55,173 nt of DNA from Oscillospiraceae bacterium (GCA_020025675.1 JAHHRS010000007.1:1-55173), one strand, 5' to 3'; positions 43,185-52,037 are shown, numbered from the stretch's first letter. Notes: generated from the sequence alone by a model not told the origin. Numbers and translations: made by a program.

Positions 43185-43213
43185 ATTTTACCACAGCCAA
43201 GGCAGTTTGACAA
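43185..43213 (-). promoter_or_regulatory. sigma-A promoter of the pyrH-polC operon
   Basis: TTGTCA (43213-43208), a 17-bp spacer and TAAAAT (43190-43185). Its -35 lies inside a TTTGACA repeat (43206-43212) that resembles an inverted Spo0A box with one mismatch and sits 8 bp from the spoIIGA -35. Confidence 0.7.
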
Positions 43214-43253
43214 TTCCTAATTGACAAATTGTGCGTTCACTCTGCGTTACAAT
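43206..43253 (+). promoter_or_regulatory. spoIIGA-sigE promoter with 21-bp spacing and Spo0A-box-like repeats
   Basis: TTGACA (43221-43226) and TACAAT (43248-43253) are separated by 21 bp. The spoIIG promoter of Bacillus has a similarly over-long spacer and needs Spo0A~P. Two TTCGACA-like heptamers, TTTGACA (43206-43212) and ATTGACA (43220-43226), sit upstream and on the -35. Confidence 0.6.
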
Positions 43254-43259
43254 AGCCTC

Positions 43260-44075
43260 ATGGAAATCATCTACATAGACTCACTCTTTTTTATAAATCT
43301 CCTCACCGATTATCTTTTGTGTCTGTGCGCCGGCAGGATATGCGGCCTAAAGCTTAAAAGACTTCGCTACTTTTTTGCAGCGCTCTTGGGAGCCTTATAC
43401 TCAGTAGCGGTTTTTTTACCTTCAATGGGTTTTCTCTCCTCACCGGTTATGAAGCTTGCGTCTGGACTGTCAATGGCTTTAATAGCTTTTGCAGGAGAAA
43501 AAAATCCATTCCGCTGTGCCTTTGTATTTTTGGCTGTCTCGGCCGCCTTCGGCGGAGCCCTTTGGGCTCTCGGTCTTTCCGACAGTCTAAACGGCGGATA
43601 CAAACGAATATCAACAAAGCTCCTGTTAAGCGCCTTTACTGTTTGTTACAGCTTGGGAATATTGATATTCCGGTGCAAAGCAAAAAACACGGACAGACGC
43701 CGGGTAGAGGTAAAAATGCGTTTCAATGGCAAAGAGTCCGAATTCATGGCTCTTTTAGACACAGGAAATTCTCTCTCAGACCCACTTACCGGTGCTCCGG
43801 TGATGGTTGTGTCTCCTCATGCGCTTAAAAATATTTTAGGAGAAAATACCGCTTGTTTTGAAGAGCTGAGTCCGGTGGAAATTATAGAATTATCCCAGAA
43901 CATACCGGAACTGAGAGGTAAACTGCGCCTTATTCCGTTTTCAGCAATAGGCGTAACCGGTACTCTGCCGGTATTTCGTCCCGAAAGTCTAAGCATAAAC
44001 GGTAAAGAAGACAAAGAGCTTTTGGCGGCAGTATCCAAAAGTGCGTCGGGAGACGGCTTTGAGGCTCTTATATAA
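43260..44075 (+). CDS. spoIIGA: sigma-E processing peptidase SpoIIGA
   Basis: A 271-aa membrane aspartic protease that cleaves the pro-peptide of SigE in the mother cell. The N-terminal half has five hydrophobic helices, beginning MEIIYIDSLFFINLLTDYLL. The C-terminal cytoplasmic domain holds the catalytic LLDTGNSLSDP (Asp167-Thr-Gly), followed by a PVMVVS strand. The ATG at 43260 is chosen because homology begins there; the frame extends to a TTG at 43221, but that codon is the promoter -35. No ribosome binding site is visible, so the mRNA may be nearly leaderless. It is 29 bp upstream of sigE. Confidence 0.93.
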   Translation: MEIIYIDSLFFINLLTDYLLCLCAGRICGLKLKRLRYFFAALLGALYSVAVFLPSMGFLSSPVMKLASGLSMALIAFAGEKNPFRCAFVFLAVSAAFGGALWALGLSDSLNGGYKRISTKLLLSAFTVCYSLGILIFRCKAKNTDRRRVEVKMRFNGKESEFMALLDTGNSLSDPLTGAPVMVVSPHALKNILGENTACFEELSPVEIIELSQNIPELRGKLRLIPFSAIGVTGTLPVFRPESLSINGKEDKELLAAVSKSASGDGFEALI

Positions 44076-44104
44076 AAATCAGCTTTTAAGGAGGCTTATA
44101 CATA

Positions 44105-44827
44105 ATGCTTTGTAAACCGCAGATAATGTTTTTAAAAGAACAGATAATGGAAATTTTAGGCTTAGAACCACCTTCGGTTTTTTACATCGGGGGCAGCGAC
44201 AGTCTGCCCCCGCCTTTAAAAAGGGAAGAGGAAGAAAAGGCGCTGGAATCTCTGGCCGCCGGAGACGATGAAGCAAGACAGCTCTTAATAGAACACAATT
44301 TAAGACTTGTTGTATACATTTCAAAGCGCTTTGAAAATACCGGTGTAAACATTGAAGACCTTATTTCCATCGGTACAATCGGACTCATAAAGGCTGTAAA
44401 CACATTTAAGCCCGGAAGAAAAATAAAGCTTGCCACTTATGCCTCTCGCTGTATAGAAAACGAAATACTAATGTATCTGAGAAAAATCTCCTCTCAGCGC
44501 AGCGAGGTAAGCTTTGACGAGCCGCTAAATACAGACTGGGACGGGAATGAACTCCTGCTATCGGATATTCTGGGTACAGACGAGGATGAAGTCTCCCGCC
44601 CCTTGGAAGATGACGCAGAAAAAAGAATGCTTATGGAAGCCATAGATACCCTCAGCCGCAGGGAAAAGGAAATAATTCTTATGCGCTTCGGCCTTCCCAG
44701 CGGAAGAGAGTATACTCAAAAGGAAGTGGCCGATATAATGGGCATCTCTCAAAGCTATATAAGCAGGCTTGAAAAGCGGATAATAGGCAGACTCAGAAAA
44801 GAAATGCTGAAGCGTATGCAGGTTTAG
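44105..44827 (+). CDS. sigE: RNA polymerase sporulation sigma factor SigE (pro-form)
   Basis: A 240-aa sigma-70 family factor for early mother-cell gene expression. The pro-sequence ends at the conserved VFYIGGSDSLPPPL, where SpoIIGA cleaves next to the Tyr-Ile. Region 2 (LLIEHNLRLVVYISKRFENTG, IGLIKAVNTF, KLATYASRCIENEILMYLR; cores quoted) and region 4 (LSRREKEIILMRFGL, TQKEVADIMGISQSYISRLEKR; cores) are intact. AAGGAGG is 10 nt before the ATG. sigG, its usual downstream neighbour, is absent; sdaAB follows from its own promoter. Confidence 0.97.
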   Translation: MLCKPQIMFLKEQIMEILGLEPPSVFYIGGSDSLPPPLKREEEEKALESLAAGDDEARQLLIEHNLRLVVYISKRFENTGVNIEDLISIGTIGLIKAVNTFKPGRKIKLATYASRCIENEILMYLRKISSQRSEVSFDEPLNTDWDGNELLLSDILGTDEDEVSRPLEDDAEKRMLMEAIDTLSRREKEIILMRFGLPSGREYTQKEVADIMGISQSYISRLEKRIIGRLRKEMLKRMQV

Positions 44828-44835
44828 ATTAATTC

Positions 44836-44864
44836 TTGTCAAAATACCCTATTTCATTTATAAT
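44836..44864 (+). promoter_or_regulatory. sigma-A promoter of sdaAB-sdaAA
   Basis: TTGTCA (44836-44841), a 17-bp spacer and TATAAT (44859-44864), 34 bp before the sdaAB start. It shows that serine deamination is uncoupled from sigE transcription. Confidence 0.8.
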
Positions 44865-44898
44865 AAATCCGACATAGAAAGATTTAGGGGTTGATTTT

Positions 44899-45573
44899 AT
44901 GGATATTTTTGACCTGATCGGGCCTATAATGGTTGGTCCTTCCAGCTCCCATACAGCAGGAGCTGTCCGAATAGGCCTTGCAGCCAGAAAGCTTTTGAAT
45001 GAAACTCCCTCAAACGCTAAAATCTATCTCCACGGCTCCTTTGCCGCTACCGGTCGGGGTCACGGTACCGATACCGCTATTATAGCCGGACTTTTAGGTA
45101 TGGCACCCAACGACGAACGAATTCCCCGCAGTTTCGATATTGCAAAGGAGCAGGGACTTGTATTTAGCTTTGGAGAGAGAAGTCTTAGAAACGCCCACCC
45201 TAATTCCGCTCTTATTGAGCTGAAAGGCAAGAGCGGAAATGTAATCTCCATGGTTGGTGCTTCCATCGGCGGAGGAAGAATACAGGTGCGCAACCTTAAC
45301 GGAATGCAGCTTTGTTTTACCGCCGAACAGCCTACTTTAATAGTAAGAAACTCTGACCGGCCCGGAAGCGTTGCCGATGTATCAAGAACTCTCGCAGAGC
45401 TTGGCATAAATATAGCTACCTTTCAGGTGAGTCGGGACTCCAGAGGCGGCGAGGCTATCATGGTTATTGAGTGCGACGACACATTAAAGCCGGAGACAGT
45501 TGCCAAAATAAGGCAGACTCCCGGAATATTAAGTGCCGCTTTTATTGACTCCAACAGGGAGGTAGAAAAATAA
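44899..45573 (+). CDS. sdaAB: L-serine dehydratase, iron-sulfur-dependent, beta subunit
   Basis: A 224-aa subunit that, with the alpha subunit, forms the Fe4S4 enzyme turning L-serine into pyruvate and ammonia. The N-terminus IFDLIGPIMVGPSSSHTAGAVRIG is diagnostic (core quoted). The C-terminal ~70 residues are an ACT domain (LIVRNSDRPGSVADVSRTLAELGIN, core), which senses serine in this family. It overlaps the alpha gene by 1 bp (TAATG). The order beta then alpha is typical of Clostridia. Confidence 0.97.
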   Translation: MDIFDLIGPIMVGPSSSHTAGAVRIGLAARKLLNETPSNAKIYLHGSFAATGRGHGTDTAIIAGLLGMAPNDERIPRSFDIAKEQGLVFSFGERSLRNAHPNSALIELKGKSGNVISMVGASIGGGRIQVRNLNGMQLCFTAEQPTLIVRNSDRPGSVADVSRTLAELGINIATFQVSRDSRGGEAIMVIECDDTLKPETVAKIRQTPGILSAAFIDSNREVEK

Positions 45574-46445
45574 TGGCTATTTTTGATTCTGTTGCAGAAT
45601 TGACCGCTTATTGCAAAGAACAGTCTGAGTCTCTTTGGGAAACTGTTATGCGCTCCTCCGCAAGAGAGAGCGGTATCAGTGAGGAAGAGTCATGGAATAG
45701 AATGGCTCTGCGGCTTGATGCTATGCGGGAGGCCGACAAAGGATATGACCCCCACCAGAAATCAAGGAGCGGTCTTTCCGGCGGTGACGGTGAGAAAATG
45801 CGGCTCTATTACGAGAGCGGCAAGTCAATGGGCGGTGAATTTATAGGCCGTATCATTGCAGGTGCTCTTAGGATGGGTGAGTGTAATGCGTGTATGCACT
45901 GTATAGTGGCGGCACCTACAGCCGGTTCCTGTGGTGTTATTCCCGCGGTTTTGCTGCCATATGCAGAAAAATACAATGTTCCGGATGAGGAACTTATAAA
46001 AGCTCTTTATGTGACCGCAGGTTTCGGAGCGGTCATTGCCACAAGAGCTTCCATTTCCGGCGCTGAAGCCGGATGTCAGGCTGAGGTCGGCAGTGCCGCC
46101 GCCATGGCTTCCGCCGCTCTTGTATTTCTTCACGGCGGAGACGAAGATCAGATGGGAAACGCCTGCGCCATAGCACTTAAAAACATGATGGGGCTTATAT
46201 GCGACCCGGTTGCAGGGCTTGTGGAAGTTCCCTGCGTTAAACGTAACGTGGCAGGGGCAATGAACGCTTTTTCAGCGGCTGAACTGGCTCTTGCAGGAAT
46301 TACTTCCCGCATCCCCGTTGATGAGGTCATAGACGCTATGCAGGCAGTAGGTGAACTGATGCCCGGCTCTCTCCGTGAGACAGGCTTGGGCGGAGTTGCC
46401 GCTGCTCCCACGGCAGTTAAATTTAAAGAAGATTTCTTCGGATAA
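45573..46445 (+). CDS. sdaAA: L-serine dehydratase, iron-sulfur-dependent, alpha subunit
   Basis: A 290-aa catalytic subunit. Fe-S ligand cysteines lie in APTAGSCGVIPAV and MMGLICDPVAGLVEVPCVKRN, and the active-site tail is GLGGVAAAPTAVK. Additional Cys residues in GECNACMHCIVA are conserved in the family. It joins the beta subunit through a 1-bp overlap and ends at a strong terminator. Confidence 0.97.
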   Translation: MAIFDSVAELTAYCKEQSESLWETVMRSSARESGISEEESWNRMALRLDAMREADKGYDPHQKSRSGLSGGDGEKMRLYYESGKSMGGEFIGRIIAGALRMGECNACMHCIVAAPTAGSCGVIPAVLLPYAEKYNVPDEELIKALYVTAGFGAVIATRASISGAEAGCQAEVGSAAAMASAALVFLHGGDEDQMGNACAIALKNMMGLICDPVAGLVEVPCVKRNVAGAMNAFSAAELALAGITSRIPVDEVIDAMQAVGELMPGSLRETGLGGVAAAPTAVKFKEDFFG

Positions 46446-46446
46446 T

Positions 46447-46488
46447 AAAAAACAGTATCAGGGCTTAAATTCCCTGATACTGTTTTTT
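46447..46488. terminator. bidirectional intrinsic terminator
   Basis: A stem of about 17 bp (AAAACAGTATCAGGG core and complement) with an 8-nt loop and T-runs on both sides, between convergent sdaAA and the MATE gene. Confidence 0.9.
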
Positions 46489-46491
46489 ATA

Positions 46492-47877
46492 TTAATTATT
46501 TACAAGATTTATTACCCATTTTCTCTTTTTTACCAGTACATAACCTATAAAGCACTTAATAAAATCAAGGCCGTTTACGATTATATACATTGAAAGAATA
46601 CTGAGAGAAGTGAAGCGAGAGAGCACAAATGCAACCGGTATTCCAACAGTCCACACAAAGACGCAGTCGAATATAAAGGTTATTACGGTCTTACCGCCGG
46701 AACGCAAGGTAAAGTAACAGGCATTTCTGAAAGAAAACATGGGTAAGAGAACTGCCGTAACGATTAAAAGTTCCTTTGCTATCTTCTTCACGTTATCAGT
46801 TGTGTTGTAAAGCTGGGGTATATAGGGGGACAGCAAAGCCATTACAACCCCTATAACAGCGCAAATAAATACTGAGAAGGCAATAAGCTTTCTATCCTCG
46901 TCCACAGCTCGTTCTACCTCTCCCGCACCTAAAAGTGCGCCTACCATTATAGAAACTGTAGTTCCCATTGCATAGAGAGCGCAGAAGAAAAGCTCTGAAA
47001 CCGTGGTGGCAATATTAACTGCCGACACAACCTCAAGGCCCCGCATAGAATAGCACTGATTCAATACCGCCATACCCGAAGACCACAATATCTCATTGAG
47101 AAGCAAAGGTGTTCCCTTTACAGCTATATTCTTTAAGAGCGTTCTCGGAACTTTCAGGGTCGAATATGCCCCCTCTATATAAGGGCAGCGCTCCTTATTC
47201 TTATGTGTCCATATAATTACAATTAAGCACTCTACAAATCTTGCAAGTACCGTTGCAATAGCAGCACCTACAACGCCCATTGCAGGAGCTCCGAATTTAC
47301 CGAAAATCAGGATGTAGTTGAATATTAGGTTGACAAACACCGCCACAATGCCGGCCTTCATAGGTAACATTGTTTCTCCTGTTTCACGGAGAGTACTTGC
47401 ATATATCTGTATTACGGCAAACGGCACTATCTGCCACAGCATAACTTTTAGATAATCATGTCCGTATTTAAGGGTATTATCCAAATTAAGATTTCCGCCG
47501 CTTTCATGGAGAAAAAGTCTTATGAGCTGTTCTCCGCCGGCTGTAAAGGCCGCAAGAAATAAAATAACAGAGCCGAGAGCTATATATATTTTAATTCGGA
47601 ATGTGTCCTGAACTCCCTTGCTATCGCTCTTACCGTAAAACTGAACAGTAAAAATTCCCGCGCCCGCAAGGCCGCCGAATATGCACATATTGAAAACAAA
47701 AAGCAGTTGGTTAACTATGGCAACGCCTGACATAGGTTCTGTTCCTACCTGTCCGACCATTACGTTATCCAAAAGACTCACAAAATTTGTGATTACATTT
47801 TGAATAAGAACAGGCGTCATTACAGCAAAAAGCCTTCCGTAAAAAGCCTTATCTCCAACTAAAGTTCTGATTTTCAT
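46492..47877 (-). CDS. MATE family efflux transporter
   Basis: A 461-aa protein with about 12 membrane helices in two similar halves, the MATE layout. The N-terminal PVLIQNVITNFVSLLDNVMVGQVG and internal GAPAMGVVGAAIATVLARFVE segments (cores quoted) are typical. It would export cationic compounds or drugs by Na+ or H+ antiport; the substrate is unknown. GGAGG is about 6 nt before the ATG. It is a single gene with its own promoter and ends at the bidirectional terminator. Confidence 0.95.
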   Translation of the reverse strand: MKIRTLVGDKAFYGRLFAVMTPVLIQNVITNFVSLLDNVMVGQVGTEPMSGVAIVNQLLFVFNMCIFGGLAGAGIFTVQFYGKSDSKGVQDTFRIKIYIALGSVILFLAAFTAGGEQLIRLFLHESGGNLNLDNTLKYGHDYLKVMLWQIVPFAVIQIYASTLRETGETMLPMKAGIVAVFVNLIFNYILIFGKFGAPAMGVVGAAIATVLARFVECLIVIIWTHKNKERCPYIEGAYSTLKVPRTLLKNIAVKGTPLLLNEILWSSGMAVLNQCYSMRGLEVVSAVNIATTVSELFFCALYAMGTTVSIMVGALLGAGEVERAVDEDRKLIAFSVFICAVIGVVMALLSPYIPQLYNTTDNVKKIAKELLIVTAVLLPMFSFRNACYFTLRSGGKTVITFIFDCVFVWTVGIPVAFVLSRFTSLSILSMYIIVNGLDFIKCFIGYVLVKKRKWVINLVNN

Positions 47878-47903
47878 TCTGCACCTCCAAGAAAGTCCAA
47901 CGT

Positions 47904-47932
47904 ATTATACACATGTTTAACCCAAAAAGCAA
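47904..47932 (-). promoter_or_regulatory. sigma-A promoter of the MATE gene
   Basis: TTGCTT (47932-47927), a 17-bp spacer and a perfect TATAAT (47909-47904). Confidence 0.65.
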
Positions 47933-47945
47933 GTAAATTCTTCAT

Positions 47946-47980
47946 AAAAGCCCTCCGGCATTTGTTTATGCCGAAGGGCT
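47946..47980 (-). terminator. intrinsic terminator of the MMPL-YhgE operon
   Basis: A 13-bp stem with one mismatch (AGCCCTTCGGCAT against ATGCCGGAGGGCT) followed on the minus strand by TTTT, 28 bp after the stop at 48008. Confidence 0.8.
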
Positions 47981-48007
47981 CTGATTTAATGGGTACATAT
48001 TTTTTAA

Positions 48008-49774
48008 TTACTCTTGGTTTTTCCTGAACAGGTCGCAAAATCTGTCAATTAGTAACGGAAGGCCTTTTTGCTCCGTCTGTGTATCGGTTTCTGCCTCTGT
48101 TATTTCAGGGCGCTCTATGCCCTGAGTAGTAAGAACGAACTGAACTGCACTTACATTTTCATTTTTATCGGACAGAAAGCTGTGGGGTTTAAATTCCTCT
48201 CCGTCGCCCGGATTTATCATGCTGTTCACTTCATCGGGTATGGTTTTTGTACCGTCATTAAGCTGGCTTGTACCGCCGGCAAGGGCCTGAGTACCCCCAG
48301 CCAATGAACGTCCGGCTTCTGCCAGAGAATCAACACCGCCGGTATACTGTATAAGACCGTCATGGAACTGCTGATAGCTGTCTCCCAGACTTGCCAGCTG
48401 CTCAAGCTGAGCCTGTATTTGGTTTATATTTGCTCCGGCTTCACCTGAGTTAATCAGCTCCTCAAGAGCTGCTGCGGCGGCTCTTAGCTGAGTTGCCTGA
48501 GTACGTATTATCTCTGAAACATTGGGAAGACTGGCTGAAAGCTGCATAACGGCTTCACGGTTTGCATCCCAGCCCGCTTTGGCGGAAAGGGCCTGATTTG
48601 AGTTATTTATAAGGCCCTGCAATGCGGGATTATCGGGGTTTGCCTCTAAAAGTGCATTTATCCCTGTCTCGTCAACATAGGAAACCCCATCCAAAGGTGC
48701 TCCTACCTGATTTATCACATTGTCTGTGGTGGCTTTCATTCCGTCAACAGTACCTGCCGCCGAATCAAGACCGTCGGCAGCAGCATAGAGAGCCTTGGGC
48801 AAAAGTGCCAGACTGCCAAGGTCAATATCTCCGCTTAATTCGCCAACACCGCCTGCAATCCCGCTTATTTTTTCCATGCCCTCAAGTATCTGAGCTGAGC
48901 CGCTTCTAAGGCTTTCAGAACCCGCTGAGAGCTGGGTTAAGCCGTCGGAAAACTGACTCATTCCGGAATTAAGCTGCCATGCACCGTTATTTAGCCCGGA
49001 AACGCCGTCGCTCAACTGCTGTAAACCCTTTGTGAGTTCGTCCATTCTTTCATCATTGAGCATATCCGCCATAGATATTGGAACTGCCGCTATGCTGATA
49101 CCTCCCATAGAAAAGTCCTGCACATCAGCAGAAACAATAAATTCAGACTCTGCTCCCGGCATAGACATGAAGTTTATCATTTTGTTTGCGCCCGCATTTG
49201 CCATTGTTGCCCCTTCAGCTGCTATATTCCGGCACTTTTCGGAGTTCAGGCTCAATGAAGCCTGAGCCAGATAGTTATCAAAGAACGAAGTATCTGCCTT
49301 CTGGTTTTTCTTTATATCTATCCTGATTTCAAGATGCCCGCTGCTGCCTCCAAGCTCTTCCGGTGAAATTCTCTCACCGTCCATATAGTATTCTATACTT
49401 ATAAGCCATGGCAATTGTGCCGAATTAAGCTCACCTCTGAAATACATTCTGCCTTTTGGAAGCTCCAGCTCCACGCAGCCCTTTGAGGCACTAAGCTCTT
49501 TAGTATCGCTTAAATTTAGCACCTCACTAAAGTCACCGTAGTAAGTAAGGCCGGTATCTTTCATTGCATCTATTATCACAACCGGAATTAACTTTTCAGT
49601 TTCTCCGTCTGGGCCTAAAACACCATATACTACCTCTTCGGCTCTATAATCGTATTCATTATCACCTGTTGCTTTCAGCATTTCCGTCTCTGCCTCGCCG
49701 TCAGCCATAGCATAAGCCGGAAAAATTGAGAACGCTAAAAGCGACACAATTAAAAGAGAAATAATTTTTTTCAT
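48008..49774 (-). CDS. secreted YhgE/Pip-like coiled-coil protein, MMPL partner
   Basis: A 588-aa exported protein: signal peptide MKKIISLLIVSLLAFSIFPAYA, then a beta-rich domain (to about residue 240). A long region follows of LxxGxxxLxxG repeats (LQQLSDGVSGLNNGAWQLNSG, again LAGGTQALAGGTSQLNDGT; cores), typical of YhgE/Pip proteins and predicted to form long helical hairpins. Unlike full YhgE proteins it lacks the usual multi-helix C-terminal membrane domain; it ends in a polar tail. It lies 5 bp after the MMPL transporter, so it is probably its extracytoplasmic accessory part. The function is inferred from context only. Confidence 0.75.
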   Translation of the reverse strand: MKKIISLLIVSLLAFSIFPAYAMADGEAETEMLKATGDNEYDYRAEEVVYGVLGPDGETEKLIPVVIIDAMKDTGLTYYGDFSEVLNLSDTKELSASKGCVELELPKGRMYFRGELNSAQLPWLISIEYYMDGERISPEELGGSSGHLEIRIDIKKNQKADTSFFDNYLAQASLSLNSEKCRNIAAEGATMANAGANKMINFMSMPGAESEFIVSADVQDFSMGGISIAAVPISMADMLNDERMDELTKGLQQLSDGVSGLNNGAWQLNSGMSQFSDGLTQLSAGSESLRSGSAQILEGMEKISGIAGGVGELSGDIDLGSLALLPKALYAAADGLDSAAGTVDGMKATTDNVINQVGAPLDGVSYVDETGINALLEANPDNPALQGLINNSNQALSAKAGWDANREAVMQLSASLPNVSEIIRTQATQLRAAAAALEELINSGEAGANINQIQAQLEQLASLGDSYQQFHDGLIQYTGGVDSLAEAGRSLAGGTQALAGGTSQLNDGTKTIPDEVNSMINPGDGEEFKPHSFLSDKNENVSAVQFVLTTQGIERPEITEAETDTQTEQKGLPLLIDRFCDLFRKNQE

Positions 49775-49779
49775 ATTGT

Positions 49780-51873
49780 TTAAGCCTCCCCGGATTTTCC
49801 GTCTTTTTTAATTTTTTTCTCCCGCTCTTTTATGAGAAACGGGAATTTTGTGAGTTTTGCCGTAACAGCGTCAAACAAGATTAAAAGTGCAGGCAGCGCC
49901 AGAAGCACCAACGCCATTGATAAAAGAGTACCTCTGAAAAGTAAAAGACCCAGTTCTTTTACAATCTCCATGGACGAAGTCATTTTTAAACTCAGTCCTG
50001 CCGCTGAGAGAATAAGGCCGCTGGTTAAAATGGAAATTATGTTGTCATTTATGGTGCCTTTTACGGCATCTGTACTGTACATGCTCCGTCTGCGCACCAA
50101 ATAACCGTCAGTTAACAGTATTGCGTAGTCAATGGTAGCTCCAAGCTGTACGGTATTTATTACCAAATATCCCAAATATACAAGAGGAGTATTTGTGAAG
50201 TAAGGAGTTGAAAGGTTTATCCATATTGCAGACTCTATGACAAATATCAGTATTACAGGCAAAGTGAGAGATCGGAAAGAGATGAGCAGTGTCAGGAGTA
50301 TAAAGGCAATGGCAAGACCGTTTACAATTCCCGTGTCTCCCCGAACCACATACTTCATGTCATAAAGATTTGCACTCATACCACATGAATAATTTTCCTC
50401 ATAATATTCCGAAGCCGTATTTCTCACATTTTCCACAACCTGAAAAGCGTGTCCGCCCTCTTCTCCTGTATCGGAATTTATAATAATTCTTGAGTAATTT
50501 TCGGAATAGAAGTTTTTAACTATATCATTGCTGAGAAATTCCGTAGGTATGCTGCTGCCAACCGTACTTGCGTAAGACAGTACAGCAGTAACATGGGGTA
50601 TCTCCTGTAATTTGGAGCACATCTGTGCCTCTCTGCCTATATCGCCTTTAGGCACCAGCAGCACAATTTGGGTATTCTCTCCAAACAGCTCATTTATTTT
50701 CGCAGTATCCCTTCCGTAACGGCTGTCAGGCGCTGGAGTTCCGTTTCCGTAGATGAAATCGGAACGGCTCTGAGCCATAAAACAGGGTATTACCAGAAGC
50801 GCCACCAAAATCAGCGCCGGAATTCTTATCTTTATAAATACATTACCAAGCTTTTTTATTTCCGGTATTATACGTTTATGTGTGGTCTTATCCAGAAGAT
50901 TTACACAGCAAAGAGCAAGAGCCGGCAGGAATACAACGGCTGATACATAACTTAGTGCTACGCCCTTTACAAGGTTCATGCCTAAGTCGCTGCCTATACC
51001 GAAGCGCATGAATACCAGAGCTAAAAATCCCAGAACCGTTGTAGCTGCTGAGGCTGCAATTGATACGAAGGATTCTTTTATTGCCAGCTGCATTGCAATT
51101 TTTACGTCCGTCTCCGTTTTTCTAAAGCGTTCAAAGCTGCTCAAAAGAAATATTGCATAGTCCAGAGACACCGCAAGCTGCAGTATAGGGCTTACAGACT
51201 GGGTAACATATGAAATACTTCCGAATACCACGTTAGTTCCCATATTTATTATTACTGCAACACCTATGGCAGATAAAAAAAGAATAGGTGATATCCACGA
51301 GTTTGTAGTAAGAAGCAGCACTATTATTATAACCGGCAAAAGAATGGAGGCGGCACCTATAACTTCGGTTAAAATTTGATTACGAGAGTAGGCAATATTT
51401 GCTGCCATCCCGCTTATGCCTCCATCTTCACCGATTATCTCATATATTGCATTCGTAGCCTTTACTTCCATCTCAGGCGCTATAACCACGTCATAAGCGG
51501 CGACAGAGTCCTTGTAATACTGGTTAAGCAAAGATTGATCCAGCATTTCTTCCGGAGTCTTAAGATCTGCCATGTCATCGAGCCACATAACCTCAGTAAC
51601 TCCCGGCGCAGCGGCAATTTTTTCCTTTACCTGAGCCGCCTCTGTTATGGTCAGGTCAGGCATCATAACCCTTGCATTAGGTACGGATGAGGAGAATTCC
51701 TCAGACATAAGCTTTAACGCTACCGTGGACTGTGCATCCTCAGGCAGGTATTGGGTCATATCATAATTAACCTTGACGGTAAAAAACAAGCCTAAACAAA
51801 TAAGGCTTAAAACTACGAACACTATTACAATTAGCTTTGCCTGTTCTGTTATCCACTTTGTCAGTCTGTCCAT
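49780..51873 (-). CDS. MMPL/RND family transporter
   Basis: A 697-aa RND-superfamily protein with two repeats, each of one helix, an extracytoplasmic domain and five helices (about 12 in total). Family features are an N-terminal helix AKLIVIVFVVLSLICLGLFF (20 residues), the VSPILQLAVSLDYAIFLLS helix carrying Asp-Tyr, and its repeat VQLGATIDYAILLTDGY. These Asp residues are the proton-relay pair. It likely exports a lipid or amphiphile; the substrate is not evident. It is the first gene of an operon with the YhgE-like protein and is divergent from a TetR regulator. Confidence 0.92.
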   Translation of the reverse strand: MDRLTKWITEQAKLIVIVFVVLSLICLGLFFTVKVNYDMTQYLPEDAQSTVALKLMSEEFSSSVPNARVMMPDLTITEAAQVKEKIAAAPGVTEVMWLDDMADLKTPEEMLDQSLLNQYYKDSVAAYDVVIAPEMEVKATNAIYEIIGEDGGISGMAANIAYSRNQILTEVIGAASILLPVIIIVLLLTTNSWISPILFLSAIGVAVIINMGTNVVFGSISYVTQSVSPILQLAVSLDYAIFLLSSFERFRKTETDVKIAMQLAIKESFVSIAASAATTVLGFLALVFMRFGIGSDLGMNLVKGVALSYVSAVVFLPALALCCVNLLDKTTHKRIIPEIKKLGNVFIKIRIPALILVALLVIPCFMAQSRSDFIYGNGTPAPDSRYGRDTAKINELFGENTQIVLLVPKGDIGREAQMCSKLQEIPHVTAVLSYASTVGSSIPTEFLSNDIVKNFYSENYSRIIINSDTGEEGGHAFQVVENVRNTASEYYEENYSCGMSANLYDMKYVVRGDTGIVNGLAIAFILLTLLISFRSLTLPVILIFVIESAIWINLSTPYFTNTPLVYLGYLVINTVQLGATIDYAILLTDGYLVRRRSMYSTDAVKGTINDNIISILTSGLILSAAGLSLKMTSSMEIVKELGLLLFRGTLLSMALVLLALPALLILFDAVTAKLTKFPFLIKEREKKIKKDGKSGEA

Positions 51874-51890
51874 AAACTGCTCACTTTCAG

Positions 51891-51987
51891 CAACATGATG
51901 TTGATTTATTTTCAGTTTTATAATATACTTTCACTATGTTGTTTACAACAAACAGATTATTTAAAAGTGTAAACTTCTAAACACTTT
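51891..51987. promoter_or_regulatory. MMPL promoter with candidate TetR operators
   Basis: On the minus strand TTGTAA (51948-51943), a 17-bp spacer and TATTAT (51925-51920) form the MMPL promoter. A palindrome TGTTGTTTACAACA (51937-51950) covers its -35. A second perfect palindrome CAACATGATGTTG (51891-51903) lies in the 5' leader. An inverted repeat AAAGTGT-N10-ACACTTT (51964-51987) lies toward the TetR gene. The sites are seen; TetR binding is inferred from the divergent layout. Confidence 0.55.
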
Positions 51988-52037
51988 CTGCCCTACATGT
52001 TGGATATTCGTAAAAAATTTACAAATTAGGTGATTTT

